Below are positions 1 through 9,500 of a DNA stretch of 34,235 nucleotides, piece by piece; the stretch's first letter is position 1; the number at the start of each line of letters is the position of its first letter. The stretch is from NCBI GenBank assembly GCA_002506105.1, contig DAWU01000020.1, forward strand, positions 1 to 34,235, in the 5' to 3' direction. The translations under genes were made by a program, and so were the position numbers. The notes below the pieces were generated by a model that was given only the letters and a program-made list of their open reading frames with translations, was not told the origin of the DNA and did not search any database. Source of the DNA: Methanolinea sp. UBA275 (GTDB taxonomy: Archaea; Halobacteriota; Methanomicrobia; Methanomicrobiales; Methanospirillaceae).

Positions 1-130
1 AATAAATATTTAGTTCCAAACTATAGTTGATATCGTTCACTTGCTCGGACCACCGATCGAAAAATATTACTCACTCAAAAATTAATGCCGAATGTCGGAT
101 GAATCCTTAATTTAATCATATTTTCATAGG

Positions 131-148
131 AAATCGCGGATGCGATTT
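131..148. terminator. Possible hairpin terminator of the 172-753 lipoprotein gene
   Basis: A perfect 7-bp inverted repeat (131-137 against 142-148) with a 4-base loop lies just past the stop of the minus-strand gene at 172-753. On the minus strand it is followed by AT-rich DNA with short T runs between about 60 and 120. Termination is inferred. The remainder of 1-171 is AT-rich and holds no gene that I can support. Confidence 0.3.
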
Positions 149-171
149 TCATGTAAAAAGAGAGGGGGGAT

Positions 172-753
172 TCAGGCCCGGATGTCGACACCAATCAGGA
201 TCTTCGGGCCTGCCGGGTCGGTGTTGACCGGGGCGTACCCTGAGTAGAATGTCCCCCACTGGTCTGAATACGGGCCCACGCCTATCGGTGCAGTGACTGG
301 TGCAGACAGTTCGGTGGGGGCATCCGTATATTCATCCATATAGTTTGAACCGTCCGGGAGACCGTAGTTCGCATCAACGATGAAGAATACCTTGCCGTCC
401 CGCTGTTCGAGCGTGTATACGTACTTTATCCGGGAGTCCGCTTCCTTGAAGGCCTTGAGATCGTCAAGCACTGTGGCAAAGGCTGTGGAATTCGGCCCTT
501 CCGTGAGAGCGGTTGCAAGTGCATTTCCATCGACACTTTCGGCGAAAACGCCCGCGTACAGGGCCAGTTCTGTCTTCAGCGTCTGGGTATCCATGGCAAT
601 CGTGGGGACTTCGGTGCTGGATACGGGCGTCGTCGCGGTAGGTTGCGGGGTTGGGGTGATCGTGGTTGCCGGCTGGGTACATCCCGCGAATATCAGAATC
701 GCGGTGAGTGCGAGGAGCAGGGCTCCCACTTTCAATCCTGCATGGAATCTCAT
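172..753 (-). CDS. Lipoprotein with a PDC/Cache-like extracellular sensor domain
   Basis: 193-residue exported protein. The ATG at 753 is preferred over the ATG at 846 because it puts a short basic N-terminus and a hydrophobic stretch (residues 8-22) directly before a lipobox ending FAGC, with the modified Cys at residue 25. A Thr/Pro-rich linker (about 27-50) follows. The rest (about 55-190) reads like the membrane-distal part of a PDC/Cache sensor, with a helix carrying LALYAGVFAESVDG and a strand-rich part with IKYVYTLEQRDGKVFFIVD. Such domains normally sit in front of a kinase or chemoreceptor; here there is no cytoplasmic module, so this is a free lipid-anchored sensor-like protein. It lies 89 bp downstream of the ABC exporter genes on the same strand. 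The ligand is unknown. The lipoprotein call is firm; the Cache call is by resemblance. Confidence 0.7.
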   Translation of the reverse strand: MRFHAGLKVGALLLALTAILIFAGCTQPATTITPTPQPTATTPVSSTEVPTIAMDTQTLKTELALYAGVFAESVDGNALATALTEGPNSTAFATVLDDLKAFKEADSRIKYVYTLEQRDGKVFFIVDANYGLPDGSNYMDEYTDAPTELSAPVTAPIGVGPYSDQWGTFYSGYAPVNTDPAGPKILIGVDIRA

Positions 754-842
754 GGAGAACAGTTGGATGTTAAAAAATATAGGAATGCTGTTTTTGATCG
801 AAGGAGTTTCACAGGAAATCTCCCCCAAAAAGATCATTCGCC

Positions 843-2249
843 TCAAAACCCGACCGGATCGACTGCGTCCCAGCGACGCTTTGCAGCCTTAACGCAGATC
901 CATGCCGGTATGATCAGGACCAGGGATGCCAGTGCATACCATGGATTTACGAATGCGAGTGCGGAAAATATCGCAAATACCACCCCGTCGAGCACGAGAT
1001 AGGTGAAGAGCACTTTCACATCGTAGACAAGCACGCTTGGTGAAAGCCCGCAGAGGAACGCCATGATACCCGCAGCATAGAACGAGAAAGAGATGCAGAG
1101 GACGACGGCCGGCAGGATGAAGGCGACTTCGCCGGAAAAGGCTGCAGCAAGGCTTATGAACACTGCCGGGATGATTTGCAGGATCGAGAATGTGGTCATC
1201 TTGCTCCCGATAAGGGTGCTTACCGCCACCGGGAGGCAGGAATAATGACCGAAATTGTCAAACTCGGTCACCCATGTGTAGATGGTCGACGCAATCACCC
1301 CGGAGATCATCGCGAACAGGAAGAGCAGGCCGTGCGGGGGGAGATAGGATCCAACCAGCGAGAGGAAGAACCATATCACAACCAGGGGGGCCGCAAATGA
1401 GAAGAGCGTCTGCCCGACCCCGATCCCGCTCCTGTGAAGGTCAACGAAATCCTTTGCGACGAGGGGGGGATTCGGGAGACCGGCAAATCGCTTCCGGGCA
1501 GGCAGGAAAAGGTCCCTGTGGATGGTTATTCCCCCCGACTGTTCCGGGGAAAAGAGTATTACTGAAAGGATGAAAAGGACCGCAAGCACTCCACACGAGG
1601 CAATGAATCCGGGGAGCGAAAAGCTGTGGTAGAGCAGGTAAGGAGGAAAGTAAAGGGCGGGATTTATCCTTGTTGCAAGGAAAATGGCAAGGAATCCCAC
1701 CCCGACAGCCGCAACAAGCAGAACAAGAGCCCGCTTTGACCGGACATAAAGGGAAGAGAGGAGGAAGACCGTGCAGAGTCCTGCCATGAACGAGAGAGAG
1801 AGCGTGAGGAGGAGGAGGAATGCACTCTGGAGCGGGGTGCCCGTGAATGGAGATGCGGCGATATACCCTGCCCCGAACGGGAGGACCCAGAGAAAAAAGT
1901 AATAGACCGTGTCCTTGAGGACAAAATTTGCAAAGATGTACCGCTCGGAGAGCGGAAGGCTCCGTGCAGAGTACGCGAGGAAGCTTGCCTGGCCAAACCT
2001 CCGGTTCATCATCTCGTTTCCAAGGAGCCCGAAACCCCCGACCATGATCCCAAGGGTGAGGAACATTGCATGGGTGATGAGGGTGATATTTCCAAGCGGC
2101 AGCGCAGAATGCATCAGGGGGAGGAGGAACGATCCCATGAAGACGATGCCGAATATCATGACGGGAAAGAGGGCAAAGGATATCTGCCCGAACATCGTGG
2201 AATGGAGCCGCCACTCCTCCTTCATCATGCGCATGAAGAGATCAGGCAT
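843..2249 (-). CDS. ABC exporter membrane subunit (multi-pass)
   Basis: 468-residue very hydrophobic protein with roughly ten to twelve predicted membrane segments and no ATPase motifs. It is encoded directly after an ABC ATPase gene: its ATG at 2249 overlaps the ATPase stop by 8 bases, so the two are translationally coupled and almost certainly form one exporter. The cytoplasmic N-terminus is short (MPDLFMRMMKEEWRLHS). A long hydrophobic first half is followed by a loop near residues 245-270 and a second membrane block, a layout seen in archaeal and bacterial ABC-2-like permeases. I do not recognise a named subfamily and cannot assign a substrate. A lipoprotein gene follows 89 bp downstream. 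Confidence 0.75.
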   Translation of the reverse strand: MPDLFMRMMKEEWRLHSTMFGQISFALFPVMIFGIVFMGSFLLPLMHSALPLGNITLITHAMFLTLGIMVGGFGLLGNEMMNRRFGQASFLAYSARSLPLSERYIFANFVLKDTVYYFFLWVLPFGAGYIAASPFTGTPLQSAFLLLLTLSLSFMAGLCTVFLLSSLYVRSKRALVLLVAAVGVGFLAIFLATRINPALYFPPYLLYHSFSLPGFIASCGVLAVLFILSVILFSPEQSGGITIHRDLFLPARKRFAGLPNPPLVAKDFVDLHRSGIGVGQTLFSFAAPLVVIWFFLSLVGSYLPPHGLLFLFAMISGVIASTIYTWVTEFDNFGHYSCLPVAVSTLIGSKMTTFSILQIIPAVFISLAAAFSGEVAFILPAVVLCISFSFYAAGIMAFLCGLSPSVLVYDVKVLFTYLVLDGVVFAIFSALAFVNPWYALASLVLIIPAWICVKAAKRRWDAVDPVGF

Positions 2250-2967
2250 GATGTTCCTTCCTGACGAGAGAGAGGAAGAACTCGGGGAGGTGCGTTCCCC
2301 TGGCAGTCAGGTCAGCCACAGGCCCAGTATGGAGTAGTTTCCCCGAATGAAGGATCGCGAACGACGAGCAGATCTCCTCAGCGACCTCGAGGATGTGGGT
2401 GGAGAGAAAGATCGTCTTTCCTTTCCTGACATACTCTGACAGGTATCCTTTGACCACGTCCTGCATGACGGGATCGAAGTTGATAAGGGGCTCATCGATC
2501 AGCGCAAGGACCGGTTCATGAATGAATGCCTGGGCAAACATCAGTTTCTGCCGGGTACCCCGGGAGAGGTCCTTGCAGAGCACATGTTTCTTGTCTCTGA
2601 ATTCGAGGAGATCGAACCAGTATTCCGCCTTTTCACCAATACCCTGTATCTTCCGCACTGACCCCACAAACTCGAGGTACTCCAGTGCGGTCAGGAAACT
2701 CGGGGGTGATTCCTGCTCCGGGATGATCCCTACCCTTTCACGGACTTTCAGGCCTTCCCGCTCAACATCGAGCCCGAGCACCCGTGCCGACCCGCCTGTC
2801 GGGCGGATCTGTCCTGTCAGGACCTTGATCATAGTGGTCTTCCCTGAGCCGTTCGGACCAAGGAGGCCAAAGAGCGCTCCCTCGTCAACCGTGAGGGAGA
2901 CATGATCAACCGCGGTTACATCTCCGTATGCCTTCGAAAGGTCTGTGACGTCAAGGACAGGCGACAT
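2242..2967 (-). CDS. ABC transporter ATP-binding protein
   Basis: 241-residue ABC ATPase, the cytoplasmic motor for the permease encoded next to it. Walker A is GPNGSGKTT at residues 37-45 and Walker B is VLALIDEP, ending at the catalytic Glu 159. The signature is LSRGTRQ (134-140), a departure from LSGGQ that is common in ABC-2 exporter ATPases. The H-loop His lies in STHILEVAEE. The ATG at 2967 is preferred over the upstream ATG at 3072: it has a GGTGAG ribosome site 4-5 bases upstream and begins at the usual point (MSPVLDVTDLSKAYG), while the extra 35 residues look non-conserved. The family (Ccm/Nat/Ybh-like) exports drugs, lipids or peptides; the substrate here is unknown. Confidence 0.88.
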   Translation of the reverse strand: MSPVLDVTDLSKAYGDVTAVDHVSLTVDEGALFGLLGPNGSGKTTMIKVLTGQIRPTGGSARVLGLDVEREGLKVRERVGIIPEQESPPSFLTALEYLEFVGSVRKIQGIGEKAEYWFDLLEFRDKKHVLCKDLSRGTRQKLMFAQAFIHEPVLALIDEPLINFDPVMQDVVKGYLSEYVRKGKTIFLSTHILEVAEEICSSFAILHSGKLLHTGPVADLTARGTHLPEFFLSLVRKEHHA

Positions 2968-3088
2968 GCTCTCACCCCGGGCCCCTCCTTCCAGCAAAAA
3001 TCCGGAGGAATCCCTCAATAAGGAATAGTTCACGTTCCTCAACGATAATACCCATGTTCCTGTACCTGGCAAGGGGCACGGATGGTAC

Positions 3089-3098
3089 GATAAAAATC
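3089..3098 (+). promoter_or_regulatory. TATA-like box of the 3121 gene
   Basis: GATAAAAATC is centred about 28 bases before the ATG at 3121, and no convincing Shine-Dalgarno lies between them. The spacing fits a transcript starting at or just before the start codon. This is read by eye only. Confidence 0.3.
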
Positions 3099-3120
3099 TT
3101 CATGCCCGTGAACTCCCCAT

Positions 3121-3777
3121 ATGGGCTGCATGAAAAATCCGGGCATCGCCACGCTCATCGCAATAGGTGCAATAATTCTCATCCTCGGGATCTTCTTCCT
3201 CACCCAGGAATCCCCCGTCAACGAAAAAGAAATTCCAGATCTCACCCAAGGGCAGACTGTGTCTGCAACCCCGACTCCATCCCTTACCATCACCACGAGG
3301 CCTGTCATCACAACAAGACAGACTGCAACCGGGACACCCACAGCCTCGGTGACTGGAACTGCCACCACCACTCAGAGGACTCTTCCGCCAACCACTGCCC
3401 CGACTCCAGTTCCCACCAAGGTGAAAAAACCTGTTGACTTCACCCTTGATTCAGGGACTCCTTCGAACTGCGGGCTCACGTGTCGGGAGACCACGGCGAC
3501 TATCACAAACACCGGTGACGAGACGGCTCACTCGGTATGCGTGGTGCTGGAGGTGTTCAACGAAGCGGGCGAGAGGATTCTGATCAACTCCGCCCCGTCA
3601 CTCGAGAGGTGTCTTGGCGACATCGCTGGCGGGTCATCAAGGAGCGAGACCATCACAATCAATGCGGACTGCGGGTTTCTCGCGGGTAAGTGTGTCGGGC
3701 ACACCCTGATCCTGAAGACCCGGGCCACGTCGGTAGAAAAGTCCCAGACGTTCCCTGACAACATCATGCCAGTATGA
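3121..3777 (+). CDS. Membrane-anchored surface protein with Thr/Pro stalk and Cys-rich beta domain
   Basis: 218 residues. An N-terminal signal anchor (about 9-27, IATLIAIGAIILILGIFF) is followed by a Thr/Pro/Ser-rich stretch (about 45-100) typical of glycosylated archaeal cell-surface stalks. A compact C-terminal domain (about 103-215) carries six cysteines and alternating hydrophobic strands, including NCGLTCRETTATITNTGDE. That segment resembles CARDB-like or other Ig-like beta-sandwich domains found on methanogen surface proteins. Starts at 3121 and 3130 are both possible. It stands alone, convergent with methanogenesis marker 8. No catalytic motif is visible, so the role is unassigned beyond an extracellular location. 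Confidence 0.65.
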   Translation: MGCMKNPGIATLIAIGAIILILGIFFLTQESPVNEKEIPDLTQGQTVSATPTPSLTITTRPVITTRQTATGTPTASVTGTATTTQRTLPPTTAPTPVPTKVKKPVDFTLDSGTPSNCGLTCRETTATITNTGDETAHSVCVVLEVFNEAGERILINSAPSLERCLGDIAGGSSRSETITINADCGFLAGKCVGHTLILKTRATSVEKSQTFPDNIMPV

Positions 3778-3852
3778 TGTGGCCATGGAGATGTAAAGAA
3801 AAATATCGTGACAGAAGAGGAATTGCACTTCCTGAGTGCGATACCCTCCCCC

Positions 3853-3861
3853 TTTCTTTTT
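3853..3861 (+). terminator. T-rich terminator after the 3121-3777 gene
   Basis: A pyrimidine/T-rich run (CCCTTTCTTTTTC context) lies in the 88-bp convergent gap. Archaeal transcription commonly stops at such T tracts without a strong hairpin. Confidence 0.35.
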
Positions 3862-3865
3862 CCCA

Positions 3866-4717
3866 TCAGATGAGTGGTCCTGGCTGCTGATCGCCGGAGG
3901 CAGGCAGCCGGGTAGTCTTGACAAGGAGCGGGTCTTTTCCCTGGCGGATTTTCTCGATGATCAGCGTTTTTCCCTTCTCGGTCAGCGCAAATACGGGTAT
4001 AGCGACCCCTGCCTGGACGAGGGCAACCCTACCTGCAATCTCACGGATCGGCCGGGATGCGCACGCAGTCACGAGGTCACAAGACGAGGTGGCGAGTGCG
4101 GCCTCATCAGGCGTCAGACCCGTGCTGTGCACCAGGAAGATCAATGCATCCGGATAATGATCCCTGATTCGCACTGCATCATCCGGTTTTGCAACAGTCA
4201 CTGCAACAGTGCGGTAACCCTTTTCGTATGCGCATGTTACTCCTGCAACCTGGTCAATCGAGGCGTGGAGTGGATCGATAATCATCCCGCCGCTCTCCTC
4301 GATTCGGCCAATCACTTCGGGGTAAGGTGTGGTGGAGACGAGCCCGGACATCCTCCCCCCGATACCCTGCACGAGTGCCGGGGTGTTCACCACAACCGTA
4401 CCGGCACCATCGCAGGCAAGGACGACCGCATCGATCAGCCCCGCATGAAGGCCGAAACTCAAAATCTCCGAGGCACCGAATCCGACAAATTCCCGTGTCT
4501 CCTCGACCGCCCGCCCCGGTGTGCACATACCGAAAGAGGCGATACGGTGCTCGATATTTGCCCTGACTGAATCGCGGTCGATTGAAGGAATTGGGCAGGC
4601 AAACCTTTTTGCAAGGGGACAGTCGCGGATAATTGGCTCACCGACCTCCACAACCTTTCCGTCCCGTATCACAATACGGCACTTCCCGATCGCCTCTATC
4701 ACATGCTCATCGTTCAT
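3866..4717 (-). CDS. mmp8: Methanogenesis marker protein 8 (DUF2099)
   Basis: 283 residues, the usual length of the marker 8 family, which occurs almost only in methanogens and is the best taxonomic pointer in this window. Recognisable family blocks are CRIVIRDGKVVEVGEPI near residue 13, ASFGMCTPGRAVEE near 61, VGFGASEIL near 78, CDGAGTVVVNTPALVQGIGG near 100 and MSGLVSTTPYPEVIGRIEES near 122. The ATG at 4717 follows a GAGAGGG ribosome site. The biochemical function is unknown; the family is proposed to act in methanogenesis or its cofactor assembly. It stands alone here, with no mcr or other methanogenesis genes next to it, downstream of a lipoprotein gene on the same strand (57-bp gap). Confidence 0.9.
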   Translation of the reverse strand: MNDEHVIEAIGKCRIVIRDGKVVEVGEPIIRDCPLAKRFACPIPSIDRDSVRANIEHRIASFGMCTPGRAVEETREFVGFGASEILSFGLHAGLIDAVVLACDGAGTVVVNTPALVQGIGGRMSGLVSTTPYPEVIGRIEESGGMIIDPLHASIDQVAGVTCAYEKGYRTVAVTVAKPDDAVRIRDHYPDALIFLVHSTGLTPDEAALATSSCDLVTACASRPIREIAGRVALVQAGVAIPVFALTEKGKTLIIEKIRQGKDPLLVKTTRLPASGDQQPGPLI

Positions 4718-4748
4718 TTCAGCCCTCTCATCAATACCCGGGAAGCCA

Positions 4749-4760
4749 TTTTTTTATGTT
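4749..4760 (-). promoter_or_regulatory. TATA-like A/T box before marker 8
   Basis: On the minus strand CATAAAAAAATGG lies about 35-40 bases upstream of the marker 8 ATG. This would give a short leader holding the GAGAGGG ribosome site. The T run on the plus strand cannot be told apart from a simple AT tract by eye. Confidence 0.3.
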
Positions 4761-4774
4761 CTTAAGATTCCATC

Positions 4775-5395
4775 CTACCTGATTTTTCCAGCGGCTTTCT
4801 TTGCAGTCTCTTCCGCAAGCGTATAGTCGGCGGTGTCATCCCCTCGCATGGTCATGATGATCTCGTACACATCACCCTTGCCGAATGCAATCGTATACCC
4901 GGAGAGCGTGGTTTCGGGATAGATAAAATGGTACGCGATGCTTGCATCACCAATTCCGGGATCCGGAAGCGACGAGAGCGACCAGTTCGCCAGCTCCGGG
5001 TAATGTGCGAAAAAGATCTCTTCCAGCCTTTCACGGGTCGCTGGCCTTGTATACACGAGGATCATCTGGTCGACCATTTCCCCTGCCGAGAGTTCCGGGC
5101 TCTCGTTGCTCACTGTTATCGAGTATCCCCCCTGGTAATATGGGTCAGAGAGAAGAGAACTCTCATCAGGCGGCAGAGTTTCTCCCTCGTATATCAATTC
5201 GAATCCGGGAGGGAAATCGGAGAGTTCGAGCGCCATTCCGGGGAGCATTTCGAGGGGTGTGGGAGCAGAGGGGGACGCCTCTTGTGTTGGAGTTGCGGAT
5301 TGAGTCGGTGCGACCCCGGTCTGGGAGGTACAGCCTGAGATCATGATCCCGGCGGTAAGGGTTGCAACCATGAGAAGAAACCAGAATTTTTTCAT
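4775..5395 (-). CDS. Lipoprotein of unknown function
   Basis: 206 residues with a textbook lipoprotein signal: MKKF basic start, hydrophobic core, and lipobox ISGC with Cys at residue 22. A low-complexity Thr/Pro/Ser/Ala linker (about 24-50) is followed by a globular domain of about 150 residues with no motif that I recognise. The domain contains LSDFPPGFELIYEG and ends in a Lys-rich helix (AEETAKKAAGKIR). The ATG at 5395 has GTGAGG 5 bases upstream. It is probably anchored on the outer face of the membrane. It is divergent from the DUF169 gene at 5516 and is followed by marker 8 on the same strand, which may be chance. Confidence 0.7.
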   Translation of the reverse strand: MKKFWFLLMVATLTAGIMISGCTSQTGVAPTQSATPTQEASPSAPTPLEMLPGMALELSDFPPGFELIYEGETLPPDESSLLSDPYYQGGYSITVSNESPELSAGEMVDQMILVYTRPATRERLEEIFFAHYPELANWSLSSLPDPGIGDASIAYHFIYPETTLSGYTIAFGKGDVYEIIMTMRGDDTADYTLAEETAKKAAGKIR

Positions 5396-5462
5396 ATTCG
5401 CCTCACTCTTAAGGTTCTGATCTGGAATCCAATAGTGGTTGTGGTTTGGCAGGGAGAGAAGT

Positions 5463-5470
5463 GATAAAAA
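5463..5470 (+). promoter_or_regulatory. TATA-like box of the DUF169 gene
   Basis: GATAAAAA lies about 50 bases upstream of the ATG at 5516. It would give a leader of about 25 bases with AAGGTTC near the start codon. It sits in the 120-bp divergent spacer between two genes. Confidence 0.3.
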
Positions 5471-5515
5471 CGTAGAACCGCTATTCTCTCGTAAAGAACA
5501 GGCAAGGTTCAGTCC

Positions 5516-6298
5516 ATGAAAGATAGTACCTGGAAAGAAATCGCCCGGAATCTTACATCAGCATTCCATCTCACGAGAAAACCGCTTGCCGTCTTTGGCA
5601 CATCCTCCATCCCTGACAACGCAGTCCACCTCTCTCTCGTGAACAGATGCCTTGCTGTCTCGATGTTCAGGATGGCCGCCTCCGGATCGCCTGAAGCATT
5701 TTTTATATCAGGCGATGAGCCGGAGGGATGCTGCCCCGGGGGACTCTCGCATACCGGATTCACAGAGAAACCAGATTATATCCGGTATTTTGTCTCGACT
5801 GGCAGGAAAGATGTCCGGGGAGGCGCTGCAGAATATCTCAAAGCATCACCAGGGCTCGTGGATCGCAGTTTCCGGGCTCTCGGCAGGATCACCCCGCCAG
5901 GCAGGTACCTTGTGGTTCAACTGTGCGAGACACTTCCCGATCCTGAACCGGCAATCCGTTCCATATGCTGCTTCGGGAACGCGGAACAGGTGAGAAACCT
6001 TGCTGCGCTGGTTCATTTTGATCGTGAAGACCCATTTTCTCCTGTTATTGTCCCCTGGGGGCCTTCGTGTTCGACATTCATCACATACCCTGCCGGGCTC
6101 ACGGAGCACGCACCGGGTAATACTGCATTCATGGGTCCCCAGGATCCCACCCAGAACCACAGCCTCCCCCCTGATACCATGGCACTTGGAATCCCGGCTG
6201 GAGTTGCCCAGGCAATGGCAAGGAACCTTGATGACTCGTTTATAATAAAGAGGCCGAAGGTTGCATTTCCGGGGCACGGAGAAAAAAACCAGGAATGA
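5516..6298 (+). CDS. DUF169 family protein
   Basis: 260 residues. The overall pattern matches the DUF169 (COG2043) family, which is common in methanogens and anaerobes: an N-terminal LTSAFHLTRKPLAVFG, a conserved Cys near residue 44, a CCPGG block near residue 72, and a C-terminal part with the Cys-containing ICCFGNAEQVRNLAALVHFD and GPSCSTFITYP. No signal peptide or membrane segment is visible, so it is probably cytoplasmic. The reaction is unknown; the conserved cysteines suggest metal or cofactor binding, but that is inference. It is a single gene divergent from the lipoprotein at 4775-5395. The following 206 bp before the kinase gene hold no supportable ORF. Confidence 0.75.
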   Translation: MKDSTWKEIARNLTSAFHLTRKPLAVFGTSSIPDNAVHLSLVNRCLAVSMFRMAASGSPEAFFISGDEPEGCCPGGLSHTGFTEKPDYIRYFVSTGRKDVRGGAAEYLKASPGLVDRSFRALGRITPPGRYLVVQLCETLPDPEPAIRSICCFGNAEQVRNLAALVHFDREDPFSPVIVPWGPSCSTFITYPAGLTEHAPGNTAFMGPQDPTQNHSLPPDTMALGIPAGVAQAMARNLDDSFIIKRPKVAFPGHGEKNQE

Positions 6299-6504
6299 CC
6301 GAATGGGATCTCCATGCGCGAAATCGACAGGAGCCCTTTTAAAGAGACCCCCGAACATGTTTCACGCTCGAGCATATAAGGAGGGTCAACTGCGCAGCAT
6401 TGCGCCGGTAAATGCTGCTATTCCAGTGAGCACTGCCAGTATGAGATACCCGAATGGTAACTATCATTATCCTAAAGACTCATGGTGAGAAGTAACGAAC
6501 ACTC

Positions 6505-9500
6505 ATGTTCTCTGTCCTCTATGTCGATGATGAGCCGGGCCTTCTTGAAGTAGGGAAGCTCTATCTCGAGAGGAAGGGCGAGTTTGTCGTTGAGACAGTG
6601 ACATCGGCACAGGACGCCCTTGTCATGATTGAAAAAGGGAACTATGATGCCATCGTTTCTGATTACCAGATGCCGGTCATGAATGGGATTGATTTTTTAA
6701 AGCAGGTCCGTGCGTCTGGAAATTCCATCCCCTTCATCATCTTCACCGGAAGAGGTCGTGAAGAGGTGGTCATCCAGGCCTTAAACGAGGGGGCCGACTT
6801 CTACCTCCAGAAGGGGGGTGAACCGGGATCTCAGTTTGCTGAACTCGCGCATAAGGTCAGGCAGGCCGTCCAGCAGAGAAGGGCCGAGGTGAGCATCCGC
6901 GACCACGAGCGGCGGGAGGCTGATATCCTGAACTTCCTTCCGGACGCGACATTTGCAATCGACACGAAGGGTGTGGTGATCGCATGGAACCGGTCCATAG
7001 AGAGGATGACAGGGGTGAGGGCCGGAGAAATAGTGGGGAAGGGTAACTACGAATACTCTCTCCCCTTTTACCACGAGAGGCGGCCTATCCTTATTGACCT
7101 CGTTCTCACAGATGATCCTGCAACCGTTGCGAGGTATCCCGTGATACAGCGCGAAGGAAATAAACTCTTCTCCGAGATTACCATCCCCCATTTCAATGCA
7201 GGATTGGGGGCAGCCCTCTGGTTTACCTCTACCCCGCTCTACAACACCAGGGGGGAGGTGATCGGCGCGATCGAATCGATCAGGGAGATTACCGAGCGGA
7301 AGAAGGTACTGGAGGCGCTGAACGAGAGCGAGCGGCGTTTCAGGGAACTTGCAGACCTCTTACCTCAGATCATCTACGAAACCGATACGACTGGCACCCT
7401 AATATATGCAAACCGCATTGCATTCGACGCATTCGGGTATACTGAGAAGGATCTTGAGAGAAGAGTGAATGCCCTCACGATGATCGCCCCTGAAGACCGG
7501 GAAAGGGCTGGATCGGCATTGCAAGAGGTGCTGGAAAAGGGGGCCACCCAAAAAAGCACGAGGGAATACAGAGTTATCAGGAAAGATGGCAGCACATTCC
7601 CCGCCTCAATATATTTATCTCCGGTTGTCCGGGATGGAGTTATAGTCGGCGTGCGGGGTATCCTTGTTGATATCACCGACCGGATAAAAGCAGAAGAACA
7701 GGTACGCGAGAGCGAGCATAATTACAGGGTTCTCTTTGAAAACGCGACCGAGGGCATCCTTGTTGCACAGGATGACCGTTTGGTGCATGTCAATCCGGCC
7801 CTCGTAAGGCTACTAGGGTACTCTGATGAGGAAGTGACCTCACGACCCTTCACAGATTTTGTCCATCCAGATGATCGCGCCACAGTGATGGATCGCCACC
7901 TCCAGAGAATGAAAGGAGAGATCCCTCCCACAGGCTACACATTCAGGGTTATCAGATCTGATGGTGATGAACGGTGGGTCTATATCAATTCGACCCGTAT
8001 CGAGTGGTTCGGAAAACCTGCCACTTTCTCGTTCCTGACGGATATGCATGAGCAGAAGAAGTCAGAACAACTTCTTCTTGCTGTAAACAGGGAGTATACC
8101 AACCTGCTCGACCAGATCCAGGATGTCTATTACAGGAGTGACGTACAGGGGAGGCTGATCAAGGCCAGCCGGTCCTGGGCGACGCTTCTTGGGTACGATA
8201 GTCTGGATGAGTGTCTCGGGAGGAACATTGCAGACGATTTCTATATGAATCCCGATGACAGGAAGCATTTCCTCGAAGAGGTCCAGCGGGAGGGAAGGGT
8301 CACGAATTACCCCGTCATTCTCAGGAAAAAGGACGGCTCTCCTGTGCCGGTCGAGACAAGCAGCCATTTCTATTTCGATGCAGCAGGAAATAACCTCGGA
8401 ATAGAGGGGACATTCCGCGATATCACGGAGAGGAAAAAGCAGGAGTCCATTCTTCGCACCCAGCTCAAACTCGGCCTCGACCTCCAGAAGGCTCACGGGA
8501 TGCAGGAGATCCTTGCATTATGCCTGGATGCTGCGCTCGAAATATCCGGTATGGATGCCGGGGGGATTTACTACGCTGATGAGAATACCGGGGTACTCGA
8601 TCTTGCCATCTCGCTGAACCTTGGAGAGGAATTTATTGCACGTGTGACCCACTTCCCGCCTGATTCTGTGAATTCTCAGGTTGTAAGTGCGGGAAAACCC
8701 GTCTACGCCCACATCAACAAGGGAAGTACTTTTCTTACACCGGGTCTTGAGAGCGAGGGGATCAGGTCAATTGCAATTGTTCCTATTCTTGTGGATGGTC
8801 AGCCCGTTGCCTGCATGAATGTGACTTCGCATATAATTGATCGAATTGAGGAGCCTGCGTGTGTTGCGCTCGAGACTATCGCGACCCAGATTGGGGTGAT
8901 GATCGAGAGGAGAAGGACAGAAGAAGCACTTTCCGACAGTGAACAGCGGTACCGTAACGTAGTCGAAGACCAGACGGAATTTATCTCCCGGTTTTTACCG
9001 GATGGCACTCACGTCTTCGTCAACGATGCCTACTGCAGGTATTTTGGTCTCACCCGCGAGGAGATCCTGGGCCATACCTTCAAACCTGTGATCCCGGATG
9101 AAGACAGGGATCGTGTCAATCGTTTTTTCAAATCCCTGACCCCGGACCACCCTGTAGATACCATCAGGCACCGGATTGTCTTCCCGGATGGAAAGGTTCA
9201 CTGGCAGCAGTGGAGCGATCGGGCAATTTTTGATCCCGACGGGACCCTTGTTGAATATCAGTCGGTAGGCCGTGACATCACCGATATCATTGAGGCAGAA
9301 CAGGCACTGCATGAGAAAGAGTCATGGTTCCGCAGCCTTTCTGAAGTATCTCCGGACATGATCTTCATGATCGACCGGGATGACCGTGTCGTGTATGTCA
9401 ATGATGCCGCAGCACGCATCCTTGGCCAGCCTGCCAGTGAGATTGTCGGGCGTGAACGGCGCAATCTCTTCCCGGATGATATCTCCACGCATCAGAAAAA

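Noticed and set aside
380..892. Plus-strand open frame of 170 codons
   Set aside because: Antisense shadow of the lipoprotein gene at 172-753; no ribosome site, and the translation lacks any domain-like pattern.
1441..2214. Minus-strand open frame of 257 codons rich in Pro, His and Cys
   Set aside because: Alternative frame of the ABC permease gene; its composition is that of an out-of-frame hydrophobic protein.
6261..6488. 75-codon plus frame before the kinase
   Set aside because: Overlaps the DUF169 end, has no ribosome site and a non-protein-like sequence.
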